Origin: an uncultured Paracoccus sp.
GTDB taxonomy: Bacteria; Pseudomonadota; Alphaproteobacteria; Rhodobacterales; Rhodobacteraceae
DNA length: 64,000 bases
Assembly (NCBI RefSeq): GCF_937873615.1
Contig: NZ_CALMYP010000032.1
Span: forward strand, 1-64,000
Direction of reading: 5' to 3'
Shown here: positions 58,572 to 64,000 of the stretch, one piece after another
How the letters are laid out: the number at the start of each line of letters is the position of its first letter
Numbering within the stretch: position 1 is the first letter of the stretch
Translations under genes and position numbers: made by a program
Notes under the pieces: generated by a model
The model's database searches: none
What the model was told of the DNA's origin: nothing
What the model saw: only the letters and a program-made list of their open reading frames with translations

Positions 58572-58597
58572 TATTCCGCATGATTTTCATGAGAGCC

Positions 58598-59509
58598 ATG
58601 CATCTAGAACTGCGCCATCTTCGCACCGTAAGGGCGATTCACCAACAGGGCGGGCTGGCCCGCGCCGCCGAGGTGCTCAACATCACCCAGTCGGCGCTGT
58701 CCCATCAGGTCAAGGCGCTGGAAGACCAGGTCGGGGTCGAGCTTTTCGTCCGCCGCTCGCGCCCGATGCGGCTCTCGGCGGCAGGAATGCGGCTGCTGCG
58801 TCTGGCCGAACAGGTGCTGCCGCTGATCGAGGCCGCCGAATCGGAGCTGAAGGGGGTCGAGGCAGGCCGCGTCGGCCAGCTTCACATCGCGCTCGAATGC
58901 CATGCCTGTTTCGACTGGCTGCTGCCGGTGCTGGACCAGTTCCGCCGGTCTTTCCCCGAGGTCGATCTGGACATCCGCCAACGCCTCGCCTTCACCGCCC
59001 TGCCGGCATTGCAGCGCGAAGAGGTCGATCTGGTCATCTCGATGGACCCCGACCCGCTGCCCGGCATCCATTTCGAACCGCTTTTCGACTACGCCCCGAC
59101 GCTGGTCGTCCCCGCCGCTCATCCGCTGGCGGCGCGCGGCTTCGCCCGGCCCGAGGATCTGGCAGCGGAAAACCTGATCGTCTATCCGATGGATCGCGAA
59201 AGGCTGGATGTCTTTTCCGAATTCCTGATCCCGGCAGGGGTGGAACCCGCCCATGTCCGTCAGGTCGAACTGACCGATGTGACCCTGATGCTGGTCGCCG
59301 CCGGGCGCGGGGTCGCGGTCATGCCCGACTGGGTGCTGCGCCGCCATGCCGCGAACCCGGAACTGGCGCTTGTCCGGCTGACCGAAAAGGGCCTGCGCCG
59401 CCGCGCCTATGCCGCCATGCGCGAGGCCGACCGGCAATTGCCCTATATGGAGCTTTTCCTGCGCCTCGCCCGGACCGAGGGCGTGCGCGCCGGCCGGCCA
59501 CTGTCGTAA
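58598..59509 (+). CDS. LysR family transcriptional regulator, MetR-like
   Basis: 303 aa from the ATG at 58598; two earlier in-frame ATGs (58580 and 58589) would add 3-6 residues. N-terminal winged HTH: LELRHLRTVRAIHQQGGLAR then LNITQSALSHQVKALEDQVG (about residues 34-53). A LysR effector domain (about 90-295) follows, with VGQLHIALECHACFDWLLPV, where the family places homocysteine sensing. The divergent metF makes MetR the likely identity, activating methionine-pathway genes with homocysteine as co-effector. Confidence 0.82.
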   Translation: MHLELRHLRTVRAIHQQGGLARAAEVLNITQSALSHQVKALEDQVGVELFVRRSRPMRLSAAGMRLLRLAEQVLPLIEAAESELKGVEAGRVGQLHIALECHACFDWLLPVLDQFRRSFPEVDLDIRQRLAFTALPALQREEVDLVISMDPDPLPGIHFEPLFDYAPTLVVPAAHPLAARGFARPEDLAAENLIVYPMDRERLDVFSEFLIPAGVEPAHVRQVELTDVTLMLVAAGRGVAVMPDWVLRRHAANPELALVRLTEKGLRRRAYAAMREADRQLPYMELFLRLARTEGVRAGRPLS

Positions 59510-59616
59510 CGCAGCGGATTCGCCGGCGCGAATGCCTGCTATGGCTTCCCTTCGCGCGCCATTGGCCCTAAACGGCAGGCAAAGCCCAAAGCCAGACAGA
59601 ATTGCAGGAGCGCCGG

Positions 59617-60405
59617 ATGCAAAGCGCCAATATGAACGTGATGATCAAGGCCGCCCGCAAGGCCGGGCGCAGCCTCGTCAAGGATTTCCGCGAGGTCGAG
59701 AACCTGCAGGTCTCGGTCAAGGGGGCCGGCGATTTCGTCAGCCGCGCCGACAAGGAAGCCGAACGGATCATCAAGGAAGAACTGCGCACCGCCCGCCCCA
59801 CCTATGGCTGGCTGGGCGAGGAAACCGGGACCGAGGCGGGCGAGGACCCGACCCGGCGCTGGATCGTCGATCCGCTGGACGGGACCACGAACTTCCTGCA
59901 CGGGCTGCCGCATTGGGCGGTCTCGATCGCGCTGGAACACAAGGGCGAAGTCGTGGCCGGCGTCATCTTCGACGCTGCCAAGGACGAACTTTACCATGCC
60001 GAGAAGGGCAATGGCGCCTGGATGAACGGTCAGCGGCTGCGCGTCTCGGGCAGGCGGCAGATGATCGAATCGATCTTCGCCACCGGCATTCCCTTCGGCG
60101 CGCGCAAGACCCTGCCGGCGACGCTGAAGGATTTCGCCCGCATCTCGCCGCTGACCGCCGGCATTCGCAGCTATGGCTCGGCGGCGCTCGATCTGGCCTA
60201 TGTCGCGGCGGGCCGCTTCGACGGTTACTGGGAGCGTTACGTGAACGCCTGGGACGTGGCCGCGGGCATCGTTCTGGTCAAGGAGGCCGGCGGCTTCATC
60301 GAGGCGATCCGCGGCGAAGGCCCCATCGCCGATGCCGGCAACCTCGTCTGCGCCAACCCGCAGCTTTTCCCCGAACTCGCCTCCATCGTGCGGACCTGGG
60401 ACTGA
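59617..60405 (+). CDS. suhB: Inositol monophosphatase family protein
   Basis: 262 aa from the ATG at 59617, six bases after AGGAG; a TTG five codons earlier is less likely. The motif is WIVDPLDGTTNFLHGLPHWA (about residues 84-103) and the C-terminal WDVAAGIVLVKEAGG (about 212-226). DGTTNF is typical of SuhB/IMPase rather than CysQ. Besides inositol-1-phosphate hydrolysis, SuhB-type proteins affect rRNA transcription in some bacteria. Its stop overlaps the ybgC start by one base, so it is the first gene of the run into the tol operon. Confidence 0.92.
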   Translation: MQSANMNVMIKAARKAGRSLVKDFREVENLQVSVKGAGDFVSRADKEAERIIKEELRTARPTYGWLGEETGTEAGEDPTRRWIVDPLDGTTNFLHGLPHWAVSIALEHKGEVVAGVIFDAAKDELYHAEKGNGAWMNGQRLRVSGRRQMIESIFATGIPFGARKTLPATLKDFARISPLTAGIRSYGSAALDLAYVAAGRFDGYWERYVNAWDVAAGIVLVKEAGGFIEAIRGEGPIADAGNLVCANPQLFPELASIVRTWD

Positions 60406-60794
60406 TGCATCGCTGGCCGGTCCGCGTCTATTATGAAGACACCGATCTCGCGGGGATCGTCTATTACGCCAATTACCTGAAATTCATCGAGCGCGCGCGC
60501 ACCGAATGGACCCGCGCCATCGGCATCGACCAGACCCGCCTGAAGGTCGAGGAAGGCGCCGTCTTCGCCGTCCGCCGGGTCGAGGCCGATTACCTGCAAT
60601 CCGCCGTCTTCGACGATGAACTCATCGTGACCACCGAACTGGCCCGCCTGACCCCGGCCCGGATCGAGCTTGACCAGAAGGTTCTGCGCGGCGACGCGGT
60701 GCTGTTTGCCGCTCGCGTGACGCTGGCCTGCCTTGGCCCGGACATGCGCCCGCGCCGGCTGCCCGCCGCTCTCGCCGCACTCATGCGAAGTTGA
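60405..60794 (+). CDS. ybgC: Tol-Pal system-associated acyl-CoA thioesterase
   Basis: 129 aa. Hotdog-fold thioesterase: HRWPVRVYYEDTDLAGIVYY (residues 2-21), which includes the catalytic Asp in the YYEDTDLAGIVYYANYLKF signature. It hydrolyses short acyl-CoA or acyl-ACP thioesters at the membrane. Its placement before tolQ is the standard tol-pal gene order. It shares one base with the suhB stop. Confidence 0.95.
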   Translation: MHRWPVRVYYEDTDLAGIVYYANYLKFIERARTEWTRAIGIDQTRLKVEEGAVFAVRRVEADYLQSAVFDDELIVTTELARLTPARIELDQKVLRGDAVLFAARVTLACLGPDMRPRRLPAALAALMRS

Positions 60795-60879
60795 ACGCCA
60801 TTTCGTTGGTCGCCGGTCGCAACTTCTGCTAGAACGGCCGGCAAAGGCCGGAAATGGCCGCATCGTTACGGGCAGATTC

Positions 60880-61551
60880 ATGGAACTCGACTTTTCGCTG
60901 ATCGCGCTTTTCATGCGCGCCTCGCTGATCGTGAAGATCGTGATGGTGGTGCTGATCCTCGCCTCCTTCTGGTCCTGGGCGATCATCATCCAGAAGCTGC
61001 TGAAATTCGGCACCGCCCGGGCCGAAGCGTCGAAATTCGACCGCGCCTTCTGGTCGGGCGAACCGCTGGACGACCTTTACGACCGGATCGGGGAAAACCC
61101 GCGCGGCTCGGCAGAACGCATCTTCGCCGCCGGCATGGGCGAATGGCGCAAGTCGCAGGACGACCGGGGCGGGATGATCCCCGGCACCCAGCAACGCATC
61201 GACCGGGCCATGAACGTCGCCATCGGACGTGAAGAAGCGCGGCTGACGCGCGGGCTGTCCTTCCTGGCCACCATCGGCTCGACCGCGCCCTTCATCGGGC
61301 TTTTCGGCACCGTCTGGGGCATCAAGACCGCGTTCGAGCAGATCGCGATTGCACAGGATACCTCGCTGGCCGTGGTGGCACCCGGTATTGCCGAGGCGCT
61401 TCTGGCCACCGCGCTCGGCCTTCTGGCGGCGATCCCGGCGGTCATCTTCTACAACAAGTTCATCGCCGATGCCGACCGTCTGGGCGCGAATTACGAGAAT
61501 TTCGCCGATGAATTCTCGACCATCCTGTCGCGCCAGCTGAACGAGGGCTGA
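60880..61551 (+). CDS. tolQ: Tol-Pal system proton channel protein TolQ
   Basis: 223 aa from the ATG at 60880; the long open frame upstream is antisense noise from ybgC. Three membrane segments are visible (about residues 12-37, 115-140 and 155-185). GLSFLATIGSTAPFIGLFGT (about 120-139) and APGIAEALLATALGLLAAIP (about 167-186) are the proton-path helices of the MotA/TolQ/ExbB family. With TolR it forms the inner-membrane motor that energises TolA. Three bases separate it from tolR. Confidence 0.97.
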   Translation: MELDFSLIALFMRASLIVKIVMVVLILASFWSWAIIIQKLLKFGTARAEASKFDRAFWSGEPLDDLYDRIGENPRGSAERIFAAGMGEWRKSQDDRGGMIPGTQQRIDRAMNVAIGREEARLTRGLSFLATIGSTAPFIGLFGTVWGIKTAFEQIAIAQDTSLAVVAPGIAEALLATALGLLAAIPAVIFYNKFIADADRLGANYENFADEFSTILSRQLNEG

Positions 61552-61554
61552 GCC

Positions 61555-62004
61555 ATGCAGGTCCAGTCCCGCAACCGGCCCGGACGACGCGGCCGCAGCC
61601 GCCGTCAGCCGATGGCGGAAATCAACGTCACCCCCTTTGTCGACGTGATGCTGGTGCTGCTGGTGATCTTCATGGTGGCCGCACCCCTGCTGACCGTGGG
61701 CGTGCCGCTGCAACTGCCGGAAACCGCCGCCAATGCCGTCGCCGCCGAGCCGCAGGAGCCGCTGACCATCTCGGTCCCGGCCACCGGTCCGCTCATGCTC
61801 ATGGACGACAGCGTGGAGGAGGAAGAACTGGTCACCCGCCTGCGCGATCTGGCCGAAATTCGGCAATCGACGAAGATCTTCCTGCGCGCCGATGGCGGCA
61901 TTCCCTACGGTCGCGTGGTGCAGGTGATGGGCGCGCTCAACGCCGCCGGCTTCAACGACATCGTGCTGGTGACCGACACCGGCGGGCCGCGGATGGACGG
62001 CTGA
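61555..62004 (+). CDS. tolR: Tol-Pal system protein TolR
   Basis: 149 aa. After a basic N-terminus (RNRPGRRGRSRRQ), the ExbD/TolR helix is INVTPFVDVMLVLLVIFMVA (about residues 23-42), whose Asp carries the proton path. A periplasmic domain with VTRLRDLAEIRQSTKIFLRA and VMGALNAAGFNDIVLVTDT follows. It couples proton flow through TolQ to TolA conformational change. It is four bases upstream of tolA. Confidence 0.97.
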   Translation: MQVQSRNRPGRRGRSRRQPMAEINVTPFVDVMLVLLVIFMVAAPLLTVGVPLQLPETAANAVAAEPQEPLTISVPATGPLMLMDDSVEEEELVTRLRDLAEIRQSTKIFLRADGGIPYGRVVQVMGALNAAGFNDIVLVTDTGGPRMDG

Positions 62005-62008
62005 TCCG

Positions 62009-63730
62009 ATGCTGGATCCGCTTGAGGTTCAACATCAGGGGCAGGGCCGGGACCGCGCCGAACGGATCGGCATCTGGATCTCGGGGATGGCCCATACCGG
62101 ACTGGTACTCTGGGCCATTGTCGGCGGGGCGCTGTTTGCGGCGCGCGAGAACCCGCCCCAGCAGATCGCCGATGTGACCACGATCTCGGCACAGGAATTC
62201 GACGAGTTGGCGGCGCGCTCTCGCGGGGCCGGGCCGGTCGGTCAGGCCGACGGTCAGGCACCGGAGCAGCCGCAGATGCCGGGCGATACCACCGCGCCCG
62301 AGGGGCCGGATCTGGCGCTGGAGGCCCCCCAGCCCGACAGCAATGCCGTGGCCCTGCCGCCGCCCGACCCGCAATCCGAGAACCGCCCCGATCTGAGCGA
62401 TGTCGAAGCGCCGAACCCGCCGGTCGATGTCGCGACCATCGCCCCCGATCCCACCACCCCGCCCCGGGCCGAGCCTGTCCCCGACATGCCCGCCGCAGAC
62501 AGCACCCCGGTGACCGAGACGCCAAGCCGCCCCGATGCGCCGCCGACGCCGGAACCGCCGCGTTCGGCACTGGCACTCGACGCCTCGCCACCACCGCCGG
62601 ACCGGCCCGAAGGGCTGCGCGAAGCCGTGCTCGCCGCCCGTCGCGAGGCCGATGCCCAGACCGCCGCCGCCGCCGCGCAGGCCGAGGAGGAACGCCTTGC
62701 CGCACTGGCCCGCGAAGAAGCCGACCGCCAGATCGAGGCCGAAGCCGCCGCCGCCGCAGAACGCGACCGCATCGCCCGAGAGGCTGCGGCAGCCGAACAG
62801 GACCGCATCGCCCGCGAACAGGCCGAGGCGGAACGGCAGGAGCAGGAACGTCTGGCCGAAGCCGCCCGCCGCGCCGAAGAGGAACGACTGGCGGAGGAAG
62901 CCCGGCAGGAGCAGGAGCGTCTGGAACGCGAGCGCCTCGAACAGGAGCGGCTCGAACAGGAGCGGCTCGAACAGGAGCGTCTGGCCGAAGAAGCCCGACA
63001 GCGCGAAGCCGAGCGGCTGGCGGACGAAGCCCGCCGGGCCGAAGCAGCCCGCCGCGCCGAACAGCAGCGGCTGGAGCGCGAGGCAGCCGAGCGTGCCGAA
63101 CAGGAACGTCAGGCCGCCGCCGAGGCCGAGCTCGCCCTTCGGGACGCTCTGGCCGAGCAACTGGCCGAGGAAGCGCGCCTGCAACGCGAGGCCGCACTGG
63201 CCGAGGAAGCCACCCCCAGCCCCGTCGATGGCAATGCGCCCGAGGGGACGGGCGAAGGCGGCGGCTCGGACATTCTGACCGATGCGCTGAACGAGGCCGG
63301 CGCCTCCGCCATCGACCCCGACCAGTTGGACGACGCGCTTGCCGATGCCATGGGCGTGACCCGCCCGTCCGAAATCGTGCGCGACCTGTCGGTCGAAATC
63401 GCCTCGGTCCCGATGACCGAGGCCGAGAAGGACGGGTTCCGCAGCGCCGTTCAGGAATGCTGGAGCGCCTCGACCCTGTCTCTGGTCGCGATGGACACCC
63501 GCGTCGTCGTCGGCTTCGCCATGGATCGCGCCGGCCTGCCCGACCCGGACAGTTTCCGCATCGTCGGCGCCCCCGATGCCGACCCGGCCCGCCAGCAGCT
63601 CTATGAGGTCGCGCGCCGCAACCTGATCCGCTGCGCCAAGGGCGGCTATCTGCTGCCGCCCGAGAAATACAACGAATGGGACGATATCGAGATGACCTTC
63701 TCCCCCTCCGGTGTGGAGCGGATCGAATGA
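62009..63730 (+). CDS. tolA: Tol-Pal system protein TolA with a long charged coiled coil
   Basis: 573 aa, longer than Escherichia coli TolA (about 420). A single membrane helix lies near residues 27-50 (ISGMAHTGLVLWAIVGGALF). A Pro/Ala/Asp-rich linker (about 55-210) follows, then a Glu/Arg/Ala coiled coil (about 212-395) with three near-identical 15-base repeats encoding LEQER. The C-terminal domain (about 470-573) contains VQECWSASTLSLVAMDTRVV and probably contacts TolB/Pal. It spans the periplasm to help constrict the outer membrane at division. Confidence 0.93.
   Translation: MLDPLEVQHQGQGRDRAERIGIWISGMAHTGLVLWAIVGGALFAARENPPQQIADVTTISAQEFDELAARSRGAGPVGQADGQAPEQPQMPGDTTAPEGPDLALEAPQPDSNAVALPPPDPQSENRPDLSDVEAPNPPVDVATIAPDPTTPPRAEPVPDMPAADSTPVTETPSRPDAPPTPEPPRSALALDASPPPPDRPEGLREAVLAARREADAQTAAAAAQAEEERLAALAREEADRQIEAEAAAAAERDRIAREAAAAEQDRIAREQAEAERQEQERLAEAARRAEEERLAEEARQEQERLERERLEQERLEQERLEQERLAEEARQREAERLADEARRAEAARRAEQQRLEREAAERAEQERQAAAEAELALRDALAEQLAEEARLQREAALAEEATPSPVDGNAPEGTGEGGGSDILTDALNEAGASAIDPDQLDDALADAMGVTRPSEIVRDLSVEIASVPMTEAEKDGFRSAVQECWSASTLSLVAMDTRVVVGFAMDRAGLPDPDSFRIVGAPDADPARQQLYEVARRNLIRCAKGGYLLPPEKYNEWDDIEMTFSPSGVERIE
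62936..62980 (+). repeat. Three 15-bp tandem repeats within tolA
   Basis: CTCGAACAGGAGCGG, CTCGAACAGGAGCGG and CTCGAACAGGAGCGT in tandem (62936-62980), encoding three copies of LEQER in the coiled coil. The 15-bp unit preserves the reading frame, so copy number could change coiled-coil length by slippage or recombination. Confidence 0.85.
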
Positions 63731-64000
63731 GGGCGCATCTGGCCCTGATCCTGGCGGCGCTGCTGCTGGCACCCGCAGGCGCGGCGCTGGCGCAGGACGA
63801 ACCGCTGCGCATCGAGATCACCGAAGGTACGATGGCACCCATGCCCATCGCCCTGCGGATCGAGGCCGAGGGCGAGGCCGTGGCACTGGCCGCCGAAATC
63901 ACCGGCGTGATCGAGGCGGACCTGACCGGCACCGGCCTGTTCACCCTGGCCGAGATCCGGGACCTGCCCGACACCCGCTTCGACCGGGCGGTCGATTATG
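63727..64000 (+). CDS. tolB: Tol-Pal system protein TolB (C-terminus outside window)
   Basis: Partial: 91 codons are visible and the gene continues past the window. The ATG overlaps the tolA stop (ATGA). The signal peptide is MRAHLALILAALLLAPAGAA (residues 1-20), with cleavage likely near ALA-Q. The mature part begins the TolB N-terminal domain (PLRIEITEGTMAPMPIALRI). TolB is periplasmic and binds Pal and TolA. Position and signal make the identity secure although the beta-propeller lies outside. Confidence 0.9.
   Translation, partial: MRAHLALILAALLLAPAGAALAQDEPLRIEITEGTMAPMPIALRIEAEGEAVALAAEITGVIEADLTGTGLFTLAEIRDLPDTRFDRAVDY

Overview
The window is a GC-rich (roughly 65% by eye) chromosomal segment of an alphaproteobacterium. 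It is most likely Rhodobacterales and Paracoccus-like. The evidence is the protein families and local gene order: rpsT-dnaA-dnaN-recF-gyrB with mutM, ubiE and ubiB nearby; dnaK-dnaJ; a suhB-ybgC-tolQRAB cluster; DUF3035, DUF3775 and a DUF1674/SdhE-like small protein; and very tight ATGA/TGATG gene overlaps. It reads as core chromosome. No IS element, prophage, tRNA, rRNA or CRISPR array was seen.

Layout. 1-4181 (minus): a translationally coupled run of hslO, a Nudix CoA pyrophosphatase, cca and an ABC exporter that leaves the window. 4351-14516 (minus): a surface-polysaccharide block with cysQ, kdsB, a GT2, galU, galE, a GT4, a GT2/GT92-like enzyme, a core-2 type GT14 fused to an extra domain, and a sulfotransferase. 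It is flanked on the plus strand by a KpsM-like ABC-2 permease (14644-15465). 15508-18808: dnaK-dnaJ with a good heat-shock-type promoter and stem-loops. 18986-25382: metabolic and regulatory genes (NAD-dependent epimerase, LLM oxidoreductase, amn, an HU protein, an EamA transporter, a GST and a WYL regulator). 25389-33979: replication block gyrB, recF, dnaN, dnaA and rpsT on the minus strand, interrupted by an opposite-strand phospholipase D family gene. 34130-38181: enoyl-CoA hydratase, mutM, and ubiE-ubiB for ubiquinone synthesis. 38178-44940: an SH3/COG3650-type protein, a VIT-family protein, dxs-ispA-xseB (isoprenoid precursors), DUF3775 and mutL. 45074-50977: a small lipoprotein, two M16 peptidase-like subunits, a DUF3035 lipoprotein, lspA and purH. 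51013-58513: heparinase-like protein, rsmB, a 57-aa SDHAF4-like protein, a VOC protein, ornithine decarboxylase, DUF2235 and metF. 58598-64000: a MetR-like LysR regulator, suhB, ybgC, tolQ, tolR, tolA and the start of tolB.

How the genes fit together. In the polysaccharide block, galU and galE would supply UDP-glucose and UDP-galactose and kdsB CMP-Kdo. Four glycosyltransferases would build the glycan and the sulfotransferase would decorate it. CysQ can hydrolyse the 3'-phosphoadenosine 5'-phosphate left by sulfation, and the KpsM-like permease could export the product. I infer a sulfated, Kdo-containing capsule or exopolysaccharide; this is the best candidate in the window for a poorly described system. 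Dxs-IspA and UbiE-UbiB are successive contributors to ubiquinone. The tol genes form an envelope-constriction operon.

The least explained DNA is non-coding: five 11-bp-phased TATG repeats before the DUF2235 gene (56441-56488), a dyad and direct-repeat array over the probable gyrB promoter, a near-perfect palindrome in the dnaA leader, and a strong hairpin between dnaA and dnaN. The one gene-free stretch over 300 bases is 33199-33709, between dnaA and rpsT. It holds dyads and the rpsT terminator but no convincing DnaA-box cluster.
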